Notes under the pieces: model-generated
Told to the model about the DNA's origin: nothing
Seen by the model: the letters and a program-made list of their open reading frames with translations, nothing else
Databases searched by the model: none
Part shown: piece by piece, positions 36,687-45,743 of the stretch
Layout: the number at the start of each line of letters is the position of its first letter
Numbering within the stretch: position 1 is the stretch's first letter
Position numbers and translations under genes: made by a program
DNA from: Oceanispirochaeta sp. M1
GTDB taxonomy: Bacteria > Spirochaetota > Spirochaetia > DSM-2461
Assembly: GCF_003346715.1 (NCBI RefSeq)
Contig: NZ_QQPQ01000010.1
Location: 62,001-126,000 of the forward strand
Direction of reading: 5' to 3'
DNA: 64,000 nt

Positions 36687-37712
36687 TTATTTGTATTTCT
36701 GAAGGTTCCTGGTAACCCTGGTAAAAATATCATGATTATCAGTCATATTTATATATTTGACCGGATCAACAACCTGTGAGCCGATTCGTACTTCATAATG
36801 GAGGTGAGGTCCCGTTGAAAGACCGGTATTACCCATTGTACCGATAACATCACCCTGACTTATTTCCTGCCCGGGACGAACATAGGTTCTCTGCATATGT
36901 CCGTATTTGGTATAGAAACCGTACTTGTGCCTGACAACAACAAAATTTCCATACCCTTCATCATAATCCTGCTCAAGGACTTTACCATTGGCAGTAGCAA
37001 TAATAGGAACACCGTAGCCGTATGCAATATCCACACCCTTATGAAGGTACCATTGACCGGAAAAGGGATGAATTGAAGGACCGAAAACAGCTGTAACATA
37101 TCCCTGTACACCCTTAAGAGGCCACATAGTGGGAATATCAGAAAGAAGACTCTTCTGACTGCTTAAGATTTGACCGATTTCATCCAGCGATGAAACTGAC
37201 TGATCCAATGCAGTTTTCAGCTTCTGAATTTCTACGGTCTCACTTAAAGATCCGTCATCCGAGGATTCGACATTAAAAAAGGTAGTCAAGTCACCGCTGC
37301 GGTTGGAAACAGTATCACGTTTTGCAGACTCCACACCCAGAGTATCAAGAGTACCGGAGAGCGTTTTCTGAAATGTTTCTGTTGAACTGATGAGTTGATT
37401 AACTTCATTACGCAGAACCTCAAGACTGGCTTCAGAATGTTCAAGATCCTTTGAACGGGATGCCAGGAGGTCATTTGTACCCGAAAAATCAGCTGTAAGC
37501 CATACAAAGGTAACAACCAGGGAAATAAGAAGTATGCTTATAAAACTCAGTGCCAGAATGGAAATCTGGAAATTGAAAACCCTCTTCTCAGAGTGGGGAA
37601 TGAGCATTATTGTCAGTTTCTGTCTGCCTGCCCGGCCGAAACGCCCCATAAGAGCTGAACCACCCGTAGTAGACCCGGTACCGGATGTTCGCATCCTTTT
37701 TTTCCCAGCCAC
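36687..37712 (-). CDS. Membrane-anchored M23 metallopeptidase
   Basis: 341 aa. A basic cytoplasmic N-terminus is followed by one membrane helix (FQISILALSFISILLISLVV, about residues 48-67), a periplasmic coiled coil (about 85-190), and a C-terminal M23 (LytM-like) domain. Zinc-site motifs are HKGVDIAYG and GPHLHYEVR, both intact, so it is probably an active peptidoglycan endopeptidase. Neighbouring bactofilin genes suggest recruitment to the bactofilin filament through the cytoplasmic tail or coiled coil. Confidence 0.92.
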   Translation of the reverse strand: MAGKKRMRTSGTGSTTGGSALMGRFGRAGRQKLTIMLIPHSEKRVFNFQISILALSFISILLISLVVTFVWLTADFSGTNDLLASRSKDLEHSEASLEVLRNEVNQLISSTETFQKTLSGTLDTLGVESAKRDTVSNRSGDLTTFFNVESSDDGSLSETVEIQKLKTALDQSVSSLDEIGQILSSQKSLLSDIPTMWPLKGVQGYVTAVFGPSIHPFSGQWYLHKGVDIAYGYGVPIIATANGKVLEQDYDEGYGNFVVVRHKYGFYTKYGHMQRTYVRPGQEISQGDVIGTMGNTGLSTGPHLHYEVRIGSQVVDPVKYINMTDNHDIFTRVTRNLQKYK

Positions 37713-38090
37713 CGCTACTCCTTTATTTGCCTATATATAACTTATCGTCCAATGTACACCGTTTCTGAAGCACAAGACAAGTCTGAAACGCCTGTTTCCA
37801 GGCCCAGAATTACCCTGAGGACATGAATAAATTGTATTATACCGCCGAAAATCAGTATAAACAATAGAAAAAAATAGCCGATTTTCCCCTATATCAGGGA
37901 TTTTAAGCCCAGTTTTTCATTTTTTCCTTGTTTTTGTTTTTAATATGGTCTAATAATAACAGATAACAAGTATGATTTTTCACTAATCATCCTTAAAGGC
38001 AATCCGGTACTGATCAGCTATCTTTTTATGGATATTCTGATAAGGATATCCGGATTTGTATCATACATCCTATTTTAAAGCGGTAATAAC
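37713..38090. other. AT-rich 378-base intergenic region
   Basis: Divergent region between the M23 peptidase and tatD. It has T-rich tracts and TAATAATAA near 37950, probably promoters, and GGATAT...ATATCC (about 38031-38052) upstream of tatD. No gene recognised. Confidence 0.5.
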
Positions 38091-38867
38091 ATGCAGTATT
38101 TTGATACTCACGCCCACATCGGGTTAATTCACGAAGATCCGATAGAACAGTTGATTATAACTCAGGAAGCAAGGCAGGAAAATGTCTCATATATCATGAG
38201 CATCTGTAATAACCTTTACGACTTCTTTGATCTTTATAATAATCTGACCTCCGCCTCCAATGTAGTTTTCGCCATCGGTGTATCTCCCTCGGAAGTTCAG
38301 AACCCCGGTCCCGACTGGGAACAGAAGATCTCTGAAGGTCTGGCCATGGATAACGTCGTCGCTCTGGGAGAAACAGGTCTGGATTACTATAGAAAGTTCG
38401 GTGACAAGAGTTCACAGGTAGAGCTCTTTATTGCCCAGCTTGAGATGGCCGATCAGAACGATGTTCCTGTTATTATTCATAACCGGAATGCCGGTAAGGA
38501 TATTCAGGAGATTCTAAGCACCCGGATGCCCTCAAAAGGCGGTGTACTCCACTGCTATTCCGAGGACTGGGAATATGCCAAAAAGATCCTGGACAGACAT
38601 GACAATATGTACTTCTCCTTTGCTGGAAATGTAACATACAGAAATGCCAGAAACCTGCACGATACAGTACGTTATCTCCCTCTGGACAGAATTGTCATTG
38701 AAAGTGAGGCACCCTTTATGGTTCCCGCAGCTTTCAGGGGAAAAAGAAACAAACCTATCTACCTGCCTTCTACTGCCGAATTTGTAGCCTCACTCCGTGA
38801 AGAACCGGAAGAAGAGGTATATGAGGCTCTCTACGAAAATGCAAGGACCTTGTTCGGACTCTCATGA
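38091..38867 (+). CDS. TatD family metal-dependent hydrolase
   Basis: 258 aa TIM-barrel nuclease-type hydrolase. Metal ligands visible: DTHAHIG (residues 4-10), GETGLDYYRKF (about 91), IIHNRN and HCYSED. The last ligand, normally Asp in ETDAPY, is Glu here (IVIESEAPFMVP, about residue 204). It may alter metal occupancy or activity. The stop overlaps the dus start by four bases. Confidence 0.9.
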   Translation: MQYFDTHAHIGLIHEDPIEQLIITQEARQENVSYIMSICNNLYDFFDLYNNLTSASNVVFAIGVSPSEVQNPGPDWEQKISEGLAMDNVVALGETGLDYYRKFGDKSSQVELFIAQLEMADQNDVPVIIHNRNAGKDIQEILSTRMPSKGGVLHCYSEDWEYAKKILDRHDNMYFSFAGNVTYRNARNLHDTVRYLPLDRIVIESEAPFMVPAAFRGKRNKPIYLPSTAEFVASLREEPEEEVYEALYENARTLFGLS

Positions 38868-39877
38868 GCAGGGCTCATTCCCTTTATAGACCCCTCCAGA
38901 TTGGAAATCTCAAACTGGAGGGGAATCTCTTTGCCGCTCCCCTGGCAGGTTATACGGACAGAGCTTTTCGCACTGTCTGCATAGAGAACGGTGCCGATCT
39001 CTGTTACACGGAGATGGTCTCCTGTGAAGCCCTTGTACGGGGCAACGGAAAAACCGAAGAACTCCTCAAACAGGCGGATGCAGAGAAGATATATGCCGTG
39101 CAGATATTTTCAGGTACTGCGGCTGCAGCCGGTGAAGCTGTCAAAATGGTTGCACAGCGCAAACCGGTCCTTATTGATCTGAACTGCGGCTGTCCAGTCC
39201 CCAAAATCATAAAATCCGGAGCCGGTTCTGACCTTATGCGCAATCCCGACAGGGTTTATGACATCGTCAGAGCAATGAAAGACAACACAGATATCCCCAT
39301 TACGGTAAAAATCCGCACAGGCTGGGATGCTCAGTCCCTCAACTACCTCGATGTTGCAGAAAAAGCTGTAAAAGCAGGAGCTGCAGTGGTAACCATGCAT
39401 GCCCGGACTAAAAAACAGGCCTACGGCGGCACTGCGGACTGGAGCCATTTGAGCAGACTTAAAAAAGAGCTGGGAGACCTGCCCGTACTGGGTTCCGGCG
39501 ATCTTTTTACGGCTGAAAACATCAGAGATATGCTGGAGGAGACCGGTATAGACGGTGTAATGCTGGCAAGAGGTGTTATCGGCAACCCCTTTCTTTTCAG
39601 AGAGACGAAACATCTGCTGACAACATCTGAGATTTTGCCTCCCCCTACTCCAATGGAAAAGATGCAGACCGCCTTCAGACAGCTTGAACTGGCCGTGCAT
39701 TACAAGGATGAACGGACAGCAGTCAATGAGATGAAAAAACAGCTTTGTGCCTATACCAAGGGACTACCCGGATCTTCTGAAGCCCGAAACAGAATGGTTC
39801 ACTCCGAAAGCTTTGAAACCTACAAGCAGATATTCAGTGAATACCTTGGAAGTTTTCAGGACAGGGAAATCGACTAA
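38864..39877 (+). CDS. dus: tRNA-dihydrouridine synthase
   Basis: 337 aa FMN-dependent TIM barrel. APLAGYTDRAFR at the start, catalytic LNCGCPVPKI (about residue 107), and VTMHARTKKQAYGG and VLGSGDLFT in the flavin site. It reduces uridine in the tRNA D-loop. Belongs to the DusB-like branch by general pattern. Coupled to tatD through ATGA. Confidence 0.93.
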   Translation: MSRAHSLYRPLQIGNLKLEGNLFAAPLAGYTDRAFRTVCIENGADLCYTEMVSCEALVRGNGKTEELLKQADAEKIYAVQIFSGTAAAAGEAVKMVAQRKPVLIDLNCGCPVPKIIKSGAGSDLMRNPDRVYDIVRAMKDNTDIPITVKIRTGWDAQSLNYLDVAEKAVKAGAAVVTMHARTKKQAYGGTADWSHLSRLKKELGDLPVLGSGDLFTAENIRDMLEETGIDGVMLARGVIGNPFLFRETKHLLTTSEILPPPTPMEKMQTAFRQLELAVHYKDERTAVNEMKKQLCAYTKGLPGSSEARNRMVHSESFETYKQIFSEYLGSFQDREID

Positions 39878-39981
39878 TTCCCTCCCCGGCTTTTTTCTCT
39901 CAAATAATTACAAATCATCAGTAATTCCCTGTTCAAATAGACCGACTCAATGTATCCTCTTTACAGCAGGGATTTATAATA

Positions 39982-40287
39982 ATGAAAGAAAAGCCCACTC
40001 CACGGGATGGTGATTCCCGGACCAGAAGCTGGCAGGAATACCGGCATGATCTAACAATAATCATAGATAGTATAATTCTCCTCTACCCTGCTCTGAGCCT
40101 GATAATAGGAATCTTTCCGGTATTTCAGGCTGACAGTATTTTCATCAAGATTGTTATCAATCTTTCCTTTGCAGCCCTATTCCTTTCTACATATATATCA
40201 AGAAAGCATATTGCCGATCACTGGAGAGTGATTCTTCTGAATTTACCGGGAAAAATCAGGACTCTGAAAAATATTATGGTATTTTAA
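39982..40287 (+). CDS. Small two-helix membrane protein
   Basis: 101 aa. A charged N-terminus (about 25 residues) is followed by two hydrophobic helices (IIIDSIILLYPALSLIIGIF and FIKIVINLSFAALFLSTYI) and a basic C-terminus. No recognised family. It sits between dus and the VOC gene, with a weak ribosome site. Confidence 0.5.
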   Translation: MKEKPTPRDGDSRTRSWQEYRHDLTIIIDSIILLYPALSLIIGIFPVFQADSIFIKIVINLSFAALFLSTYISRKHIADHWRVILLNLPGKIRTLKNIMVF

Positions 40288-40353
40288 TTTGCCTGGCTGA
40301 ATGGTCGGGGATAAAATAAGACTCTATTACAACAGCAAAAGAGGAATGAAAAA

Positions 40354-41409
40354 ATGGCGTATTTAATAAGTGGAATCCAACAGCTTGGAGTTGGTGTCAG
40401 AAGTAAAGAAGATGCATGGAAATGGTATAGAAAGTTTTTTGGTATGGATGTTCCAATATTTCAGGAGGCGGCAGATGCTCCTCTGATGACTCAGTATACC
40501 GGTAAAAAAGTCCAGTCCAGAGATGCAGCGCTGGCTCTGAACCTTAAGGGAGGCAGCGGGTTTGAAATATGGCAGTATACCAGCCGTGTAACAGCATACC
40601 CCGCGGAAGCCTTGACCATTGGAGATCTTGGAATACAGATAGGTAAGATCAAGACTCCCGATGCGAAAGCCTGCCTCGAATATTATAAAAAAGAGGGCGT
40701 CGAGATACTGACCGAACTCCAGAAAGATCCTGCAGGACATCTCCACTTTCATGTGAAAGACCCCTGGGGAAATATCTTTGAAATGTGTGAAAGAAAAGAT
40801 TTCTTCATGAGTAAAGCAGCTCTGACCGGAGGTCCCTTTGGTGCCGTTGTTGGTGTCAGTGATATTGATAAGGTAGTGCCTCTCTATGAGCTCCTTGGTT
40901 ATGATACTGTTCTCTGTGATGAAAGCGGTACTTTTAAAGATCTTCATGGATTGCCCGGAGGAGATCAGAAATTCAGAAGAGTTCTACTCAGTCATAAGGA
41001 TAAGAGACAGGGGGCCTTCTCCCGTGTATTCGGAGACAGTGTTATTGAACTGATTCAGTCGCTGGATAGAAAAGGTGAGCAGATTTTTAAAGACCGCTAC
41101 TGGGGTGATGCCGGATTTATCCACCTCTGTTTTGATATAAACGGAATGAATGATCTGGGTAAGACTCTGGCTGATGCAGGATATCCTTTTACCGTAGACA
41201 GTGAAAGTTCTTTTGATATGGGAGAGGCCGCAGGCCGTTTCACTTATATTGAGGATCCCGATGGTACTCTTCTGGAATTCGTTGAAACCCACAAGGTTCC
41301 TATCATGAAAAAAATAAACTGGTATTTAAACCTGAAAGGAAGAAATCCTGCCAAGCCTCTTGCTGACTGGATTATGAAACTTCTCGGCCTTGGAAGAATC
41401 AGGGACTGA
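40354..41409 (+). CDS. Two-domain VOC (glyoxalase/bleomycin-resistance) protein
   Basis: 351 aa with tandem vicinal-oxygen-chelate modules: first about 1-150 (IQQLGVGVRSKEDAWKWYRK, ending HFHVKDPWGNIFEMCE) and second about 160-310 (VVGVSDIDKVVPLYELLGYD, ending FTYIEDPDGTLLEFVET). A C-terminal tail of about 40 residues (MKKINWYLNLKGRNPAKPLADWI) is amphipathic and basic and may dock on membrane. It is convergent with the E1-KASIII fusion gene. Function unknown. Confidence 0.82.
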   Translation: MAYLISGIQQLGVGVRSKEDAWKWYRKFFGMDVPIFQEAADAPLMTQYTGKKVQSRDAALALNLKGGSGFEIWQYTSRVTAYPAEALTIGDLGIQIGKIKTPDAKACLEYYKKEGVEILTELQKDPAGHLHFHVKDPWGNIFEMCERKDFFMSKAALTGGPFGAVVGVSDIDKVVPLYELLGYDTVLCDESGTFKDLHGLPGGDQKFRRVLLSHKDKRQGAFSRVFGDSVIELIQSLDRKGEQIFKDRYWGDAGFIHLCFDINGMNDLGKTLADAGYPFTVDSESSFDMGEAAGRFTYIEDPDGTLLEFVETHKVPIMKKINWYLNLKGRNPAKPLADWIMKLLGLGRIRD

Positions 41410-41431
41410 ATTGCGTTAACATAAAAAAATC

Positions 41432-41461
41432 AGCCCCCCGGGTCAGCAGACTCCGGGGGCT
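41432..41461. terminator. Terminator between the VOC and fusion genes
   Basis: GC-rich hairpin (AGCCCCCCGG with CCGGGGGCT, one bulged base). On the minus strand it is followed by a TTTTTTT tract, so it chiefly ends the fusion-gene transcript. Confidence 0.85.
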
Positions 41462-41467
41462 ATTTAT

Positions 41468-44400
41468 TTATAATATTTCTACCAGAGCACCGGCAGAAGT
41501 AAATCCGCCGCCAAAGGCAGTCAGTCCGAATGTCTGCCCTCCTCTGGATTCTTTAAACAGACTCTCAAGACAGAGAGGTATAGTACAGGATGATGTATTC
41601 CCTCTGTGTCTGATCTGGCTGTAAACCTGATCGTCAGGGAGTTTTAATCTCTGCTTCACAGCGTTTATGATCCTCTGATTTGCCTGATGAGGAACTATCA
41701 GATCAAGATCTTCGACCTTGATATCGTCCTGAACACAGGCATCATTCAATAAAGCAATCATATTATGAACGGCTTCAAGGTAGACTTTGGGTCCATGCAT
41801 AAAGATTTTCTGAGCAGGATCTGCAGGAACCGTAAGGATCTTTCCAGGTTCCCCGGCCGCGGCAGTCACAGGGCGGTAGACCCTGGCTTTACCTTTCAAA
41901 GGACTCTCTGAACCGGTTATAATACTTGCTGTAGCCGCATCTCCGAAAATGGGAGAAGTCGATTTATCTGCAGGATCAACCAGAGGAGAGAGAACTTCTG
42001 CGGTAATCACAAGAATGACTCCGTCGGGACGGCTGTTCAAGAAGTCCCAGGCACTCTGCAGAGCATATAGATAACCCGAACAGGCTGCGTTTATATCAAA
42101 GGCGGGACAGTAAATTCCCCTCTTCCCCTCGGGTCTGAGGGTATGCTGAATCCTGGCAGCCAGTGATGGAGTCAACTGTCCGGGAGTCCCCGAGCTCACA
42201 ATGATAAGGCTCAGATCATCAAGGCCGAGATTATTTCTTTCAAGAACTGTCTTTGCGGCCTTTTCTGAAAGTGAAATAATATCTTCACCTTCGGCTATCC
42301 AGTTACGGCTCTCGATACCGGTCATCTTAAGTATTTCGCCCTCTTCCCAGCCGGGACAGGACTTCATAATCTCTTCATTACTTACTTTTCGACTTCCCTG
42401 TACACCTTCAACATCCAGAATCCAGGGACGTCTGTCCCCCGACACTGCAGTCTGTACAGATAATTTTTGTAATGCTTCCGGTTTAAGTCCTGAAATAAGA
42501 GGCTTTCCGGGGGTTTCCTTAGTCTTGGGTTTCAAAAGGACTTCGGCGGAATCTTCTGTTTTTACCTTAACGGCGGGAGTACCTATTTCAACGGCCTCTC
42601 CCTCTTCCAGGAGCAGCTCTTCAACCACACCGCTTACAGGTGATTTCAACTCTGCAGCGGCCTTATCGGCTTCAAAATCTGCAATCAGCTGACCTTCTGT
42701 AATATTATCTCCCTTCTGAATCTTCCACTCAATGATTGTTGCGGTTTCATCAGCAGGACTGGTTCCGATAATCTCAACAAGAAACTCACCCCTGGCCGCG
42801 GCCTCTTCTTTTTTCCAGCTGATGCGACCACCCAGCAGCTCAACGGCTGCTTCCAGAATCCTCTGATAAGAGGGCAGAACTTCAAGCTGATTATCAAAGT
42901 TACAGGGTACATGTGTGTCTTCCCGCACAATACGGCGTATCTGAAGAGGACGGCTTACATATTCAGCAAGTTCAGCAGCAATCTCAGAAGACATAGAAGC
43001 TGTTTTGTTCTCCTCGTGAACAACAATAACCCTTCCGGTCTTCTCGGCGGAAGCGATGACTGTATCTCTATCCCATGGAGAGATGGAACGCAGATCAATT
43101 ACATCCGAGCTGACACCATGATGTTCCAGATCTTCTGCAGCTTTCATACAGAGTTTTATGGGATTGCCATAACTTACAAATGAGATATGCTCCCCTTCTC
43201 TCAGCTTTCTGGCTACTCCGAGGGGTACCAGCTGACGGGAAACATCCGCACTGGTTTTTCCCAGTGCTTCATTCAGACAGACCTTGGGATAGAAAAATAT
43301 TGTAGGTCTTTTGGATTCAAATGCGGCATTAAGAAGTCCTGCAGCATCACCGGCGGTAGAGGGCATAACCACATCCACTCCGGGAATATGAGCCGCTACA
43401 GCTTCCATACTGGAGGCATGGAAGGGACCGAGTCCCGGCTTATAGCCTCCGCAGGATACCATAACAATCATTGGGCAGTTCCAACCGCCATCTGTTCTCC
43501 AGAACATACTTCCCATATCAGCCCAGAGCTGATTATAGGCAATGGGGAGGAAGTCGGCAAACTGGAGAAAGGCAACGGGGTGTTTACCCGCAAGAGCGCG
43601 CCCTACAGAGAGACCGACAATAGAGGCTTCTGCAAGAGGGCTGTTTTCAACACGCCCCGGGAATTGTTTACTGAGAGTCTTTGTGATACCGAAGACATCT
43701 CCCTTGGGATCTTCCAGGTCTTGACCCAGGAGTTCCACGGCTGCATTTCTATCCAGATGAAAGCGAAATGTTTCACGGAGAGCCTCAATCATGGTAAGGG
43801 CTTCCTTACCGGGAGTTCCTCTGTATTCCTGTTCAGGATCACTCAAATGAGAAGGAAGTTCTTTTTTAGCTGAAAAAACGGGCTCGGGATCCGCAGAATA
43901 CTGCGCTCTTCTGGCAGAGTCTCTAAGACCGGATCGAATCTCTTCTACCTCGGCATCCAGCTCTGCGGCAGGAACACCCTGCTCAACCAGCCAGTTCCCC
44001 AGATGTATGATTGGATCACCGGTCTCCTGGAGTTCCTGTATTTCACTCTCGCTGCGGTAGACTCTGTGATCATCCGCATTTGTATGACTGTGCAGTCGAT
44101 CAACTTTGAAAACAACAATCCTCGGTTTTCGATCTTCCCTCATCCCGGTGACAATACTCTCAAAGGCTTCTGGAAGATCTTCCGGATGGCGTCCATCAAG
44201 GCGGATGATAGGTATTCCATAGAAATCATCTGCAGGCCCATCGGGTCTTGAAAAGAAAGTATTTCCTTCGGTTTTTGTAGAAATTGCATAACTGTTATCT
44301 TGTATAAAGAAAAGGACAGGAAGTGTTTTACGGACTGCATGGGCCACAGCTTCAAGGACTTCGCCCTGCTGTGTCATACCGTCACCCAGACCTAGAAGGA

Positions 44401-44803
44401 CAATAGGTTTATCCGAATTGTCTTTTACGGCTTCTGCCACACCTGCAGACTGAAGAGCAGCGTTTCCCACGGGACCAGCAAGACTCAGGATATTGTTAGA
44501 AGGATCACTCATATGAGCGTTCATCTGACGTCCCTTTGAATGGGCGCCGTCTTTATTGAAAAGTGACATAAAGAACATCTCGGGAGATATTCCTCTTGCC
44601 AGCATAAGTGCTTTATCACGGTAATGGCAGTGAAGCCAGTCCTGAGGACCAAGTGCATCTTCCAGAAGGGCTGTTGCTTCATGGCCGGCTCCGGAAACAT
44701 GGAAAAAAGCCTCACCTCTTCCGGTATAGCTTTGCTCCAGCAGATCCATTTCACGGGCAGTTACCATAGTGCTGTAATATTTACGGAAGGTTTTCAGATC
44801 CAT
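41468..44803 (-). CDS. Single-chain 2-oxoacid dehydrogenase E1alpha-E1beta-lipoyl-KASIII fusion
   Basis: 1111 aa with four domains. E1-alpha (about 1-310) has the thiamine-diphosphate motif GDG (140-142) with N170. E1-beta (about 330-660) has the activating Glu392 (SPLAE) and GPFHASSMEA (H462). A lipoyl domain (about 672-748) has the modifiable Lys714 in FEADKAA. A FabH-type ketoacyl synthase III (about 793-1111) has an intact Cys908 (NAACSG), His1039 (VPHQAN), Asn1069 (HRGNTS) triad. There is no E2 catalytic or E3 domain. It may decarboxylate a branched 2-oxoacid, load the acyl group on the lipoyl arm and pass it straight to the synthase to start iso-fatty acids. Shine-Dalgarno GGAGG. Confidence 0.92.
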   Translation of the reverse strand: MDLKTFRKYYSTMVTAREMDLLEQSYTGRGEAFFHVSGAGHEATALLEDALGPQDWLHCHYRDKALMLARGISPEMFFMSLFNKDGAHSKGRQMNAHMSDPSNNILSLAGPVGNAALQSAGVAEAVKDNSDKPIVLLGLGDGMTQQGEVLEAVAHAVRKTLPVLFFIQDNSYAISTKTEGNTFFSRPDGPADDFYGIPIIRLDGRHPEDLPEAFESIVTGMREDRKPRIVVFKVDRLHSHTNADDHRVYRSESEIQELQETGDPIIHLGNWLVEQGVPAAELDAEVEEIRSGLRDSARRAQYSADPEPVFSAKKELPSHLSDPEQEYRGTPGKEALTMIEALRETFRFHLDRNAAVELLGQDLEDPKGDVFGITKTLSKQFPGRVENSPLAEASIVGLSVGRALAGKHPVAFLQFADFLPIAYNQLWADMGSMFWRTDGGWNCPMIVMVSCGGYKPGLGPFHASSMEAVAAHIPGVDVVMPSTAGDAAGLLNAAFESKRPTIFFYPKVCLNEALGKTSADVSRQLVPLGVARKLREGEHISFVSYGNPIKLCMKAAEDLEHHGVSSDVIDLRSISPWDRDTVIASAEKTGRVIVVHEENKTASMSSEIAAELAEYVSRPLQIRRIVREDTHVPCNFDNQLEVLPSYQRILEAAVELLGGRISWKKEEAAARGEFLVEIIGTSPADETATIIEWKIQKGDNITEGQLIADFEADKAAAELKSPVSGVVEELLLEEGEAVEIGTPAVKVKTEDSAEVLLKPKTKETPGKPLISGLKPEALQKLSVQTAVSGDRRPWILDVEGVQGSRKVSNEEIMKSCPGWEEGEILKMTGIESRNWIAEGEDIISLSEKAAKTVLERNNLGLDDLSLIIVSSGTPGQLTPSLAARIQHTLRPEGKRGIYCPAFDINAACSGYLYALQSAWDFLNSRPDGVILVITAEVLSPLVDPADKSTSPIFGDAATASIITGSESPLKGKARVYRPVTAAAGEPGKILTVPADPAQKIFMHGPKVYLEAVHNMIALLNDACVQDDIKVEDLDLIVPHQANQRIINAVKQRLKLPDDQVYSQIRHRGNTSSCTIPLCLESLFKESRGGQTFGLTAFGGGFTSAGALVEIL

Positions 44804-44818
44804 TATGCCTCCATTTTT

Positions 44819-44845
44819 ATTGACACATTTGGTATATGTGTCAAT
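44819..44845. promoter_or_regulatory. Palindromic operator in the fusion-gene promoter
   Basis: ATTGACACAT-N7-ATGTGTCAAT: perfect 10-base arms. It lies six bases downstream of TATAAT (minus strand, 44852-44857), covering the expected transcription start, and 16 bases before the start codon. A dimeric repressor site (TetR, FadR or FapR-like) is likely. Confidence 0.75.
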
Positions 44846-44980
44846 TTAGTTATTATACAATATAGTCTTTTTTCAGATCTGAAAAGAGGAAAATGGGTAA
44901 ATAGTACAAAAACACCAGTCAATTTGAGGGATATTCACTATGCTTTCCAGCCGGAATCACAGACTTGAAGCAAAAAAAAA

Positions 44981-45000
44981 AGCCCGGTAGAAACCGGACT
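44981..45000 (-). terminator. Terminator of the sulfate/cysteate operon
   Basis: On the minus strand AGTCCGGT-TTCT-ACCGGGCT followed by nine T (44972-44980). It separates the operon ending in cysH from the fusion gene, so the fusion gene has its own promoter. Confidence 0.9.
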
Positions 45001-45034
45001 TTTCATTAGAGCTCTTTGAGAAACAGGGAGTTAA

Positions 45035-45742
45035 TCAGTCTTTTTTGTGCAGACCGCACTCCTTACTTTCAGGATGTTCCCACCACCAGCGGCCGCTTCG
45101 GATATCCTCCCCCTCGTTGACAGCTCTCGTACAGGGAGCACATCCGATTGAGGGAAAACCCTTTTTATGCAGGGCGTGGACGGGGACAGAATTCTCTTCT
45201 ATATACTCTTTACACTTCTCTTCGGACCAGTGAGCCAGGGGATTGATTTTAACAAGACCGAAGGCCTCATCCCACTCAACCGGTTCAACAGAAGCTCTGG
45301 TCACAGACTGATCCCGTCTGAGTCCGCAAATCCAGGCATCAAGACCGCTTAAGGCCCCTTTGAGAGGATCGATCTTACGGATACGGCAGCACTCTTTTCT
45401 GTTTTCCAGACTGTAATAGAAGGAGTTGGGACCTTTAGTACCAACAAGTTCCTCCACCGCATCCTTTTCGGGAAAATACACGGTAAAAGGCTTTTTCCAT
45501 TTGATCCGGGCCTCTTCCAGAAGATCATAGCTCTCCTGAAACAGACGTCCCGTATCAAGAGTAAAGATACCGCAGTCCATCGAGATTTTACGGATCATAT
45601 CAGTAATGACCATATCCTCCAGTCCGAGACTGGAGGACTGCATGACCCTGTCCTGTGCAAAGGTAGCAAGGGCCCAGGCTAAAATATCCCGGGGGCCCAA
45701 GCCGGCCAGCTCTTTCTGCCAGCCCGGGATTTTATCCTTCAT
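45035..45742 (-). CDS. cysH: Assimilatory adenylylsulfate (APS) reductase, CysH family
   Basis: 235 aa. It carries the [4Fe-4S] signature of APS reductases, Cys118-Cys119 (KECCRIRK) and Cys201/Cys204 (CAPC), plus the catalytic Cys229 in the ECGLH tail and SSSLGLEDMV in the nucleotide site. It reduces APS to sulfite with thioredoxin. This fits the damaged APS-kinase domain of the CysN protein upstream. It starts one base after the acyltransferase gene, the last gene of the operon, with a terminator following. No sulfite reductase is nearby. Confidence 0.92.
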   Translation of the reverse strand: MKDKIPGWQKELAGLGPRDILAWALATFAQDRVMQSSSLGLEDMVITDMIRKISMDCGIFTLDTGRLFQESYDLLEEARIKWKKPFTVYFPEKDAVEELVGTKGPNSFYYSLENRKECCRIRKIDPLKGALSGLDAWICGLRRDQSVTRASVEPVEWDEAFGLVKINPLAHWSEEKCKEYIEENSVPVHALHKKGFPSIGCAPCTRAVNEGEDIRSGRWWWEHPESKECGLHKKD

Positions 45743-45743
45743 A

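Noticed and set aside
42201-43873. Plus-strand frames opposite the fusion gene
   Set aside because: Antisense to conserved E1-beta, lipoyl and KASIII domains; no supporting signals.
41468-44803. Frameshift or assembly join creating the four-domain fusion
   Set aside because: The frame is continuous, linkers between domains have normal length and composition, and all four active sites are intact; an artefact would need several coincident errors.
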